Shown here: in pieces, positions 45,817 through 55,482 of the stretch
How positions within the stretch are numbered: position 1 is the stretch's first letter
Layout: each line of letters starts with the position of its first letter
Origin: Selaginella moellendorffii
Lineage: Eukaryota; Streptophyta; Lycopodiopsida; Selaginellales; Selaginellaceae
Length of the DNA: 64,000 nucleotides
Direction of reading: 5' to 3'
NCBI RefSeq assembly: GCF_000143415.4
Contig: NW_003314273.1
Coordinates: 1,642,052 to 1,706,051 of the forward strand
Program-made: the position numbers and the translations under genes
Notes under the pieces: model-generated
The model's input: only the letters and a program-made list of their open reading frames with translations
What the model was told of the DNA's origin: nothing
Database searches by the model: none

Positions 45817-48800
45817 ATGGTAAGTCTTTTAGGCCAAGTAGAAAATGGCATGAGGCCACATGCCATTCAGTAGCAACATTGGCATGCACCGATTGGGCTC
45901 TCGAGTGCATTCCGGTTACAGATGGCGTGTAGCCTCACGCCATCTTAGGATGCAGCCTCAAGACATCTGATGCAGTGGTGAATGGCGTGTGGCCTCACGT
46001 TATTTCCAGCTGCTAGCTTTTCATCTGTCAGCTCTAATTGTTGTGCATTTCTGAATAGGCAAGGAATTGCGTTCTTCTTCCAGCCACTGTCAATGTGGAT
46101 GCAGAGAAGGGGGAGGAGCTCACCAGTTGGACTTTCGGGATGGAAGGCGAGGATCTGAGGCTGTACAACACAGGTGGTGGGAGAAAAGAATGCATGGGGA
46201 TCCTTATCCAAGTGACAGACACTCCATGCAGTTCCATGCAAGAATATGGACTGGCACTTGTGGTAGAGACAGCGTCTGCCTTCAAGATCCACCAGGCCCA
46301 CAATTTCAAAGACGCTGCGGGTCTATGAAGATCACATGGAATCCACAGACCTCACCTATGGCGATGTTCAAAAACTATATTCCAACATTGAGCCGTTGAG
46401 AGTGCCTCCAGTTCACGAAGCGAAGGGGAAGGGGGTCGATCTGGAAACTACCCTGAAGCAGAAAAGGGTGGTCAAGCTCAAGCCGACGTCCGACTCTCCT
46501 GCTCCAAAAAAGAAGCTACTCGGTGATGCCATTGCCTCGGGTTCGAACACTACACCCACCAAAAAGAAGAGCCGCAAAGAGCAGAAAGAGCAAGAAGAGG
46601 CAGCAAAAATCGTCGCAGATAATAGTACTTGTTACTATTCCAACAAAGTATATACAATCGACGTGAGCCGTATCGACATCCAAAGCAAATACAACCACAG
46701 GCTAGTATCTGATGAGTGGGTGGAGAAACTGAAGCAGAAGATGTTGGCAAGTCCAGTAACACCTGACATCGCAGATGTGATCCCCTACAACCGAACAATG
46801 AAGGGCGAGACGAGGTTTCCAGACTTGATCAATAGGAAGGTGTTGGACGATCAGAACATCCGGTTCTATGCCGTCTCCGGGCAACATTCTAGCTTGGCGA
46901 TACAAGAGATAGTTGTGGATATTATGGTGGGCGAGGAGGTGAAGAAAGTCTTCAAGACAAGAGTTGTCCGCCTGATAAAAGGCAACTCGCCCCTCCGATC
47001 TATCATATACATCTCCCACGCACAGAATGTCAAGCAAGAAACGTGCTACAAATCGGGTCTGCACGAGACATTGGCACGAACACGGAAGCTCTGGGTTCAA
47101 CTAAAGAAGCCACAAAAACCAGGACAAGGACGTGCACTAGCAACTAGCGCCTGGCAGGTAAGCCTCGTTGCATATGGCATAGCATGTGGCCTCACGCCAT
47201 TTCCATTGTAGGAATTCTTGAGTCTTCTCTCGAAAACACTGGGGGTCAATGACACACTCAACATCCATAACATTCTACTCGTGACAAAAGTTATTTTTGA
47301 CAAATGGGTAGATGTGCTGAGGAGGTACCATGACGGGGAGTTGCTAAACTCAATGGGTGTGGAGGACGGCCGGAAGCCCAATGATTTGAAGCTCAACGCT
47401 TTGCGTTTCTCGCGGTCTCTAGACGACGACGACCTTCTGACAGTGGCTAATGCTCTTCTATGTGGTGAGGTAGTCTTCAACAAGACCAAAATGACTCCCA
47501 GCCATATTGTGACATACGAGGACTTGTGCACGACTCTGAGAGCTCGTGCGCTATTGAAGGATTGGATCTTCGAGCAAGTGGCCGTGGAGAGGGTGAGCAT
47601 CGACACCACGCAAGAGATGATGGAAGCACTGGAGTTGTCAAATAAAGACATCGACGAGTACGTGAAAGGGGCCCCCAAGTTCATCGATCTGCTGCGGGAT
47701 GCCACGAAAAGTAAAGCTGAGAAGTTGGATCAGTATCCAAATTTCATTAAGAGGGATGTCGACCACCGGCTTCAGAAACAGCTCGATCCCGCAGCAGAGG
47801 CCTATCGAGAACCTTACCGGGTATACGTGAATTCGGATGAGGATCAAAGGTGGAGGAGCATCGTTTCCCGCGGAGATGAGCAGGTCAAGAACATCTTTTG
47901 TGTGATGGACTTCACAAACAAGGAGATCACTCATGCAGACGAAGTCAGCTCCATCATTGACTTAATGGTGGGACTTGCGGAGGTGGAATCTTCAGTCCAC
48001 TATATGATCTACGACTCCGAATCCTATCACAAGTTCTGGAAGGCCTTGAACGAGGTGAAGGCTCGGTTGAAAAGCAAGGAGATGCGGGAGATCCATGGGA
48101 TAATGGCTAAAAAGAAGATACCGACGAATGTCCGCATCTTCACACTCGCCCTTGTTATTGGTCCTGCAGCAGAGTGGGACTGGAGTGACTTCCCAGCTTC
48201 GTTCGACAAGGCCGATCGAATTGATCTGAGGGAGGTCAATTTACCCGTGCCTGAGGAACTGAAGACGGCTATGGAGCTTTCGAATCCAAAGAAAGCTCCA
48301 GGTGCAGCATGGGAAATGCTCAGCTGGGTCTTCAACGCAATAGCGGGTGGGTCACCTGCTTCCGACTCCAAGGGCAAATGCGTTGTCGAGTACAACTGCG
48401 GTGGACTATTCTTTCGAGCCACACTACTCAAGGGTGTCCCGTGTGTTGCGGTGACAAACTCCATTGAAGAGGTGACTTCAATGGAGCATATAATTACAGT
48501 TGCCAAAGAAAAACAGTATCTTCTCTGCAAACCTGGTGAGTACGCACTTTAAGTTTAAATGTTATCTCACAAGCTCTGTATGCAGGAGCATGGCCACCCC
48601 AAGATGCTGAAACGGTGTTAACAGCTACTGTTGAAGATACCCATGTTGGGCCGAGCTCACAACCTGCACAAGGTAAGGTCATGTGAGGCCTCACGCCATT
48701 TTGATTATAGATCGTTGTGAATATTCAGACACGAGGACTGAAAAGCGCACTGGTGGTGCATCGAAGAAGGACAAACAGACAAGCAATAGGAAAAAAGGAG

Positions 48801-49066
48801 GTACAAATTATATTTGCAATGGCGTGTGGTCTCATGCCATTCCTTGCAGGAGACACTTCTTCAAAGGCAAAACAGGCAAGCACCAACCAAGCTCAAATTA
48901 ACAGTGGTCATAAAAAGCGAAAGCACGTTGGACAGTCGTCGAGATCAGAGGCGTTTGATTCGAAAAGGAAGAAGGGCAACGAAAAGATGATAGGTAATGC
49001 CTCGCAGTTATGGCGTGTGTGCTCATGCCATTCATTGCAGATCAAGGGCTGAGTGAAAGCAGCTAG
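45817..49066 (+). CDS. ParB/sulfiredoxin-like domain protein of the giant transposon, multi-exon
   Basis: Predicted exons: 45817-45819 (ATG only), 46059-47157, 47212-48535, 48586-48672, 48711-48800, 48850-48993, 49041-49066 (TAG). All junctions are GT-AG and keep frame. Within the second exon the frame must shift by one base near 46320 (KDAAGL-stop against VYEDHMESTDL), so translation may instead start at ATG 46336 (830 aa). From that Met: nuclear-localisation-like PKKK near 57 and KKKSRKEQK near 76. A ParB/Srx-like domain follows at about 104-213 (VYTIDVSRIDIQSKYNHR, then FYAVSGQHSSLAIQEI, with GQHS in the place of the ParB GERR box, then FKTRVVRLIKG). A long helical region and a basic tail (SKKDKQ, HKKRKH, DSKRKKG) complete it. 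ParB folds bind or hydrolyse CTP or act as nucleases; which applies here is unknown. Confidence 0.6.
45820..46058 (+). other. Intron 1, carrying three palindromes
   Basis: GTAAGT after the ATG and TTTCTGAATAG before GCAAGGAATTGC give the start M-ARNCVLLPATVNV. The 239-nt intron contains palindrome copies at 45845, 45922 and 45982. Confidence 0.6.
47158..47211 (+). other. 54-nt intron with a palindrome
   Basis: GTAAGC...CATTGTAG in phase 0 joins SAWQ to EFLSLLSK. The palindrome (47179-47200) fills 22 of 54 nt and there are no in-frame alternatives; retained, it would insert a TAG-ending segment. Confidence 0.75.
48673..48710 (+). other. 38-nt intron that is mostly palindrome
   Basis: GTAAGG...GATTATAG, phase 1, joins SQPAQ to DRCEYSD. 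Palindrome 48678-48699 occupies 22 of 38 nt, starting five bases after the donor. This is near the lower limit for spliceosomal introns. Confidence 0.7.
48801..48849 (+). other. 49-nt intron with a palindrome
   Basis: GTACAA...TTCCTTGCAG, phase 1, between NRKKG and GDTSSKAK. Palindrome at 48819-48840. Confidence 0.7.
48994..49040 (+). other. 47-nt intron with a palindrome and an alternative distal acceptor
   Basis: GTAATG...TTCATTGCAG, phase 1, leads to DQGLSESS and TAG. Using the distal acceptor TTTTCAAG (exon from 49154) from the same donor keeps frame into the acidic phosphatase gene. Palindrome at 49010-49031. Confidence 0.6.
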
Positions 49067-49153
49067 TCACCACCTCCTAACTCAGATTCCTATGGCGGAC
49101 TCCCCTTCCCCAATCTCAATGGAGAGGTACAAGGATAAGGGATGCTTTTCAAG

Positions 49154-51358
49154 TCAGGGCCACGTTTTTCTCATCTCGTCGTCTTCGAAGGGTGCAAGAA
49201 TGTGCAGAAACCATGTTAAGACAGTCGGGTGAGGATACGGTCCTAGGTCACGCACTAAAACAGGCTATGGATGTCTTGTATTTTGAGATGGAGACTCGGC
49301 CAAATGATTTTCCCAAGATGGTCCTGGAAGAACAAGCCATCCAGCCTGAGCAGCCTATGGAAAAAATGCAAGAGGGGGATGAGGAGCCAGAGAAAGATAA
49401 TGAGCAGGAAGAGCAGAAGGACGAAGAGGAGGACAAAGAAGAGGAGGACGAAGAAGAGGAGGACGAAGAGGACTTGGATGGTCCTCACAATGGTGACGAT
49501 CACAATAACGATGACAACGATGATGATGACGATGGCCAGCCTGAGGTGGCCAAAGAGCAGCGGAGGAAGGTCATACAAGACAAACTATCAGGTAAATAAT
49601 AGTACATCCATTCCTAACCTTTTACCATTTCTAACATTGTCCATGTAGGTCGTAGAGCAAATGGTAAGTAGAGATTATTCAGTTGAATTTACAAACTCTA
49701 GCCTTTAGTGTCGAGGAAGGATAGTGCCAAGCAAGGGTCGAAACGTATGTCCAATCCTTCAGAATCAGCAGTACGCCCAAGTGATATCGGTCCTAGTTCC
49801 TCAATAGCAGTTGATGGTAAATACAGTATAGTCGATTCAATGTGCTAATGAGTTTGTTTTTAGTAGCATGGGAGGATACCATCTCAATCGAAGGGAGATA
49901 TTTGGACATGCATATGGATCCGCCAATGGACTCTACTTGCCTGCAAGAGTCATCAGAGCTGGTGGAGGCTACTATCCATATCAACGCCAAGCAAGCTGAC
50001 CACGCTCCACTTGATGCTGCCCATACCACTGAGTCAATCTTGTCCACGTATCCAACTGACGGTGACCAGGCGCCATTGGACCCGCATGAGGCCGCCCCAG
50101 CCGCCGAGCCGGTCATATCCTCATTTCCAACGGACTCAATGTGTGCCCAATCGTCTGACTACGCGCCGTTGGAACCTCCCTACACCGCCCCTGCTGCCTG
50201 TTCGGTCATGTCCACTTTGCCAACGGAGGCACCAGCTGAAATGGCGTGTGATCACACGCCATCAGAACCACCCCATGCCACTGTTGAGCCAGTTGTACCA
50301 GAGTCTACAGCTGAAATGGCATGTGCCTACACGCCATCGGATGCGATTGACCCCACATTGCAGAGGAGAGTATTTCCGCCCTTCACGTTTCCTCGACCAA
50401 AACCCTCTCAACGACCATCGGGAGCACCATTCGCTAATATTGTAGATGGTAAAATTGACTTGTACCATTTTTTATGCTGACGCATTTCATTTCAGAGTCA
50501 CGGCGAAGGTACTATATCGTTTTTGATCTGAACGGTGTCCTTTTCTCCCATGAGCGTGGCTCGTCCTCGAATGTCACTGCACCCTCTAAAGCCTGCGGTC
50601 GCAAGTTGGTCAAAAGAGACAGATTCACATTAATCACACGGGAGAAACTGCGGGATCTAATAATGACCATGCAACACTTAAAACAGAGGGCCGGGTTCAA
50701 TTTGCAATTGGGAGTTTGGACATCCATGATGCGCCACAATGCATTAACGTTGCTACAGATGATGCACGATCGGACGCGAGTAATATTACCATTTGACTTT
50801 CTCCTAACGCAGGAGGATTGCTTGACTATGGTCCATGTGAGGGGTAGCAAGCCCATCTTCGTCAAGCCAGAGGCTGTAGTGATGAACCGGACTGCTAGTT
50901 CAAGTGAAATCCTCATCATCGATGACTCGCCGATTAAAACTGTAGCGAACACGCACACATATGCAGTGCACCCCATCTCTTGCAGTATGGAAACTAGGGA
51001 GAAGAAACCGTATGTTCTGGGGGACCTTGCAAAACGGCTTGGAGCGATGGTGATAGAGAACCGGCCAGTCCAGGAGGTGGCTGCAAAAATCAACCAAATG
51101 GCAGATGGAACGGTATATCAGAAGCCATTTGATCAGACAGACACCAGTCATCATTTATGGCATGTATATTGTCTAGCCAAGCACTATCCGCATCTTCATA
51201 ATCTGCTCAACCGGATGGGTTCTTCGACCACTGAACATGAGCGTGGACGTATTAGAGAAGAGATGGCATTACTATTGGGTTTAAATCCTGATAGTGTGGA
51301 GAGTGATGAAATTCCAAGATTATTGTATAGGCGTTGGAGGCAAAAAATAATAGTCTGA
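49154..51358 (+). CDS. Acidic protein with C-terminal FCP1/NIF-like HAD phosphatase domain
   Basis: Predicted exons 49154-49591, 49649-49663 (15-nt microexon), 49709-49816, 49864-50448 and 50496-51358 (TGA). All introns are GT-AG, phase 1 and short (45-57 nt). The first exon encodes a long Asp/Glu tract (EEDKEEEDEEEEDEEDL) and the fourth a Pro/Ala/Ser-rich linker with two translated palindromes (EMACDHTPSEPP, EMACAYTPSD). The last exon is a HAD fold of the FCP1/NIF class: YYIVFDLNGVLFS (motif I, second Asp replaced by Asn), GVWTSMM (motif II), FVKP and ILIIDDSPIK (motifs III/IV). FCP1-type enzymes dephosphorylate RNA polymerase II tails; loss of the second Asp makes catalysis doubtful. The 5' end is uncertain: the frame is open from 49081 and may be spliced from the ParB-like gene. 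Confidence 0.65.
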
Positions 51359-51776
51359 GATGGCATGTATTTATTTTAAAATGTAACTTATTATGGCATG
51401 GGGTTCCATGCCATTGTATTAATATTAAAAGACAATTCTTTGAGAGGATTTGCATTATACTAGAAGTGTTACAGCATGTTATTGGAAGTCTACGAAGTTG
51501 TTTTATTAATAAGGGGAAAGTAAAGATTGAATGGGGACTTGGGCTCCACCTAGACTCGGAGCAACTGAGCCAATATTAAAAGGATGGAAAGAAATTGGAC
51601 GACGATAACAAGGAGAAGAGAGAGGTGAAGCAATGGCAGGGGGAGGAGAAGTGATTGAGTAGACATTTCCTTGTTTAAAATAAAATGGCATGTGCCTCAA
51701 TGCAGTTGAATTTTGTTATATTTATATACTATATAAAGGTTTGGAAACCTTATTTTACAAGTGGGATAATGACAAT
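51359..51776 (+). other. 3' flank of the phosphatase gene to the right end
   Basis: Contains one palindrome (51393-51414) and no gene. Confidence 0.5.
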
Positions 51777-51800
51777 TCCCACTTTAACGAAATAGAGCTT
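51777..51800 (-). repeat. Right terminal inverted repeat, copy 1
   Basis: Reverse complement begins AAGCTCTATTTCGTTAAAG and matches 38585-38608 over 24 bp. The following host sequence (GTTAGTGGATTC...) is a family 3 interior in reverse orientation. Confidence 0.92.
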
Positions 51801-53006
51801 GTTAGTGGATTCTTTTTTCGATGATGATTATGCATCTTTTCATTGATGAGATGATTAATGATCTTTTATGATAATTAGTTGTTTTCCTTGGTGGCGTATA
51901 GTTTTTCACAATATCATATGTTCTTTGTGGTTTGCTTTGGATTGGTCTTTTGGGTTTGATACATTAGTAGGATGTTGCTAACATTTGCTTAAGCAACTTG
52001 AATTCCTTTGTATTGTTGACAAGGATTTATTTAGATTGGCTAGTGTGATACTTAACATGAATGAGTGTTTGTTGGTATTGCCACATTCATTCTGTTTTGT
52101 TGATTATTGCTCTAGTTAGTTCTAATAGATTGGACGTTATTTTTTTTGGGTGATACATTCGTGAGCATTTTTGCTTGCCAGTTAATGAAACTTTATGTTC
52201 TTTGAGTTATCTTTCATAACTTGTTTAGCATGCTATCTGAAATCTTTAATAGTTCAATTTTATCATCAAGTGTTATTGATAGTATACTTGCTATTGAATT
52301 TTGTTAGATAGTGAATCTTGTGTTTACCAATTATGATGATCTTAGTGGTTCATCTACTTTAATACTGGTTTATCAGATGATAGCTTACTTAGAATACTTT
52401 TGTGTTCTAAGCTAAGCTTTATTCACTGATAATTAAAACTCTAAGATATCATTGTCTATAACTTTGATATTGTCTATCTATTGATCTTTGACTTTAGGCC
52501 AGTATAGGCCATTTCATGTGCATAGTGAAATCTCTAGTCATGAGGTAGCTATTGTCGACTGGTCATATCACCCGCCTCTTTGTCGATATACCTTATTTCG
52601 TTTAAAGGGCATGACCGTGTAATTAACTTTAATTACCTCTTTATAATAGTCTATCGAAACCTTACTAACGGGTTTGGTTTCTTTGCTCATGAGGGTTGGG
52701 GCCTCTGGCTTCTCTCTCTATGTCCCTGTAGGCAAGGGCATATCACACTTTTGTAAGCTGGGTGACACTCAGAGCAGCAAGGGTGGCTGAGTTTGTTGGT
52801 CATTTCCTTGTTAGCGATAGTCGAAAGGTGTTTAAGTTGGTAGTGCATTTGGGTTAGACAAAAAGGTTACCCTAACTCATTTAAGTTGGTGCATTTCTCA
52901 CATAGTGTGAATACCGTGAACTTTTTCTAGAGTTGTTTCCTTGCCGGTGGTCTAAACTCAAGTATGCATCGACGAAGATGTCGATCTTCCTTAGGGGGGG
53001 AGAGAG
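51801..53006 (+). mobile_element. Family 3 interior, plus orientation
   Basis: It is the reverse-complement relative of 36637-37848 and ends in the polypurine tract TTAGGGGGGGAGAGAG immediately before an LTR. No gene is seen. Confidence 0.75.
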
Positions 53007-55482
53007 TGTTGCCAATATGACTTCGGGTATCAAAAGTTACTTGTCAACCAATCCTTATAGACACTTTTTCCTTAATACCACGATGGTAAGAGGTGGGTAT
53101 TGTTGGACCCTTTATTAGTCCCTCTTCTGCTAGTGGAGTTAACTAAGCATTTCGAGTGTACTTAGACCGGACAAGCATAAGGATGGAATTCCTACATGCT
53201 ATTAGCTAAGCATACTTAGCCCAATAAGGAATTCCTGTCTCGTTATATATTGCACTGGCTATTGATAAGAACCCTTGCGTATTGAGACTAGTCCCTCAAT
53301 AACACTGGATGATAACTTACCGTGTCTACCAAACACCTTTGCTATCATGCCCTTTGTGTTAATCTCATTCTGGTCCTAAATGCTATTTATGGAAAGTGTC
53401 TAGATTTGCTCATTTGGCATATCTACGGAAAGTAGAGATTGTTCTGAACACAATGGTGTTTGTTCCTGTGAGACACAAAATCCTTAGGCCATAAAGTGGA
53501 GCTGAAAGGGTGCCATGTGGTAGTGGCCGAAGCAAAAGCCAAACAAGCATAACACGTTTGGACTAAAAGCTCCGACTTGAAAGGTCGAGAGCAAGAGTGG
53601 AACTCCTAACGAAGTGCTCGAGGAGCAAACACAAAGTAAGCAATAAGTGAGTCTCTAGAAAAGGGACATACGAGGACCAACATATGACATGTAGAGGAGT
53701 CCGAGATGGACCCAAGATGGACCCAAAATGGAGTCCAAGATGGACCAGAGATGGAGTCCGAGATGGACCCGAGATGGAGTCTGAGATGGAGTCCGAGATG
53801 GACCTGAGTTAGAGTTCGAGATGGACCCGAGATGGAGTCCAAGATGGAACTGAGACCAAGACCGAGACCGAGTCCAAGTCCAAAACCGGGACAGAGACCG
53901 AGACCGAGTCTGAGTCCAAAACCGGGACAGAGACCGAGTTTGAGTCCGAGTCTGAATACTAATACAAGCTGTTGGGTGAGAGCCCAAAGCGATCGTCCCC
54001 CAGGGGGGGAGGGGGCTGCGGGGGGTTCCAAAAGTATAGTAGGGAGAGTGTGGGGGTTGGAGCCCAGTGGAGCCAGTTTGGCCAGGAAAGGCCAATTTGG
54101 CCTAGGAAGGCTATACCCAGGTGTTGGGTGATGAGTTGACCACTGGAAAGTCCAAAACTAGAGTGAATACAGACTGACAAGCGGGGTAGCTTGGTGAAGT
54201 GTTCAAGAGCTAGCTCTAGTTCCCCCGGGAGATCGAATGGTCGATGCTCCTAGTCCAAGTGTGGGTGGCACTACCTACTTGGATACCTGGCGTGGCTCAA
54301 CGAAACCTCACTCTAAACCCATGGCTAGAGCACCCAAAGGTAGAAGGCGGAGAGAGTACCCATGAGGCTTGCATAAGGCCATGGTGTTCCGGAATGTTGT
54401 CCCAAAGGCCCAAACTGTGGAAAGGAAGAGGAGTAGTCCTCTAATGTAATGACCAATGATACAGTCGTGTGGTGAGGAAGTCCTAGAGGACCATGGGACT
54501 TAGTGGTCGGGCCTGTGGGCCTCGATTCAGTGGCAGTGTTGGCGAACACGGCCTTGGGCGGAAAGGGACTTGGTGGGGACCGGAAAAGGGATATTGGGGA
54601 AGGCCATTCCCCATGTCTATGGGCATCCTATGGATGCTAAGGAGTGGATCTGGGATGATCACTCATGGACAGATGGCCTTGTCTTTGAGAGACGGGACTG
54701 GGATGTAGGTGGTGTCAGACCACCGATGTGACCAAGGTGAATGGGCAGAGCCTTAGCATAATGGATTGATATGTCAGTGGTACCTTGGGGTGTCAGTCAT
54801 GGGATCGGACACATGGAGCACTTGGACCAAGTGCAATGGTTGAGTGGCATGGATGCCATTCTTGGGGCTAGTAGGTCCCTAAGTCCAAAATAGGATTTAC
54901 AGAGGTTGTGAGTGAGACTCCTCCAAGTGGTCGGAGGTGTGATTAAGTGACTAAAGTAAAATGGAAAATTTAGTCGCTTACAGTTCTGTGTCCAAATTCA
55001 CAATTTAGGGACATTCCATATTTAGTAAGTTTTGAGCTTGTCCTAGAGGCTAACTCCTGGTACTAAGGGAGGCTTGGGGTGAAAGCACAAAGCATGTGTT
55101 CTTCAAAGGGGGCTATAGGGTTTCAGAATGTATAGTAGGGATAATGGGTAGGTCAGGTATGGTCGACCAACCTGAAGCATAGTCTAGCTCCCACTTGTGT
55201 ATTTGTCCTTGTTTGGCATCCGATTTGGGTCTAAGCCCAAATTCCACACCATGCTAGCTGGTGGAGTACCCATATCCTTATGTTAGGCCACCGGTATGCT
55301 GAACAACCAATTTCACAGACTATTGAGAGAAGGTAAATGGGTTGTAATTTATAAGGTAAATCTTACTAACTTATGAGGAGTACCCATGTCCTTGCGTTAG
55401 GCCATCGATATGCTGAAATAGCACCAAACTTTGTTTGGCTTTGTTTTGCGTATTGGTTCTGGCATTGCAATGTTAGATGCTT
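53007..55482 (+). mobile_element. Family 3 LTR, interrupted by a family 2 solo LTR and truncated
   Basis: It starts TGTTGCCAATATGACTTCGGG and runs to 53466, resuming at 54988 after the insertion. The module GGGTGAAAGCACAAAGC...GAATGTATAGTAGGG is at about 55077-55145. At 55261-55304 and 55377-55418 a 44-bp segment is duplicated around about 75 bp of filler. The LTR stops at about 55482, where another family 3 LTR begins. Confidence 0.75.
53467..54982 (+). mobile_element. Solo LTR, family 2
   Basis: TGTGAGACACAAAATCC...TTTAGTCGCTTACA, complete. Flanking 5-mers GTTCC and GTTCT differ by one transition. The family 3 LTR continues across it (compare about 55930, where the same stretch is uninterrupted). 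The GAGNCC array is at about 53695-53960 and the G-run module at about 53966-54045. Confidence 0.88.

Larger units (their letters stand above)
38811..51414. repeat. Dispersed 22-bp palindrome family in copy 1
   Basis: Consensus ATGGCRTG-N6-CAYGCCAT, centre usually AGGCCT, AGGCCA or TGGCCT. Copies start at 38811 (weak), 39128, 39216, 39816 (weak), 39976, 40122, 41442, 41499, 43345, 43415, 43513, 44124 (weak), 45050, 45845, 45922, 45982, 47179, 48678, 48819, 49010, 50241, 50316 and 51393. The copy at 50241-50262 is a perfect palindrome over all 22 bases, with GTGATCAC at the centre. Copies lie in intergenic DNA, introns and exons but not inside the recognisable catalytic motifs. I found no full-length match outside the two giant elements. 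Confidence 0.9.
38585..51800. mobile_element. Giant multigene DNA transposon, copy 1 (13.2 kb)
   Basis: The ends are exact 24-bp inverted repeats, 38585-38608 (AAGCTCTATTTCGTTAAAG...) and 51777-51800. A second copy begins identically at 59384 in unrelated flanking DNA, which confirms the left boundary. Contents from left: small acidic protein (minus), DUF7869-type transposase-like protein with N-terminal DUF8039-like repeats (minus), a 2-kb divergent control region, a ParB-like multi-exon gene (plus), and an acidic FCP1-like phosphatase gene (plus). More than 20 palindromes of 22 bp are scattered throughout. No target duplication is visible; the flanks are opposed copies of a family 3 interior. 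I cannot place it in a named transposon superfamily. Confidence 0.85.
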
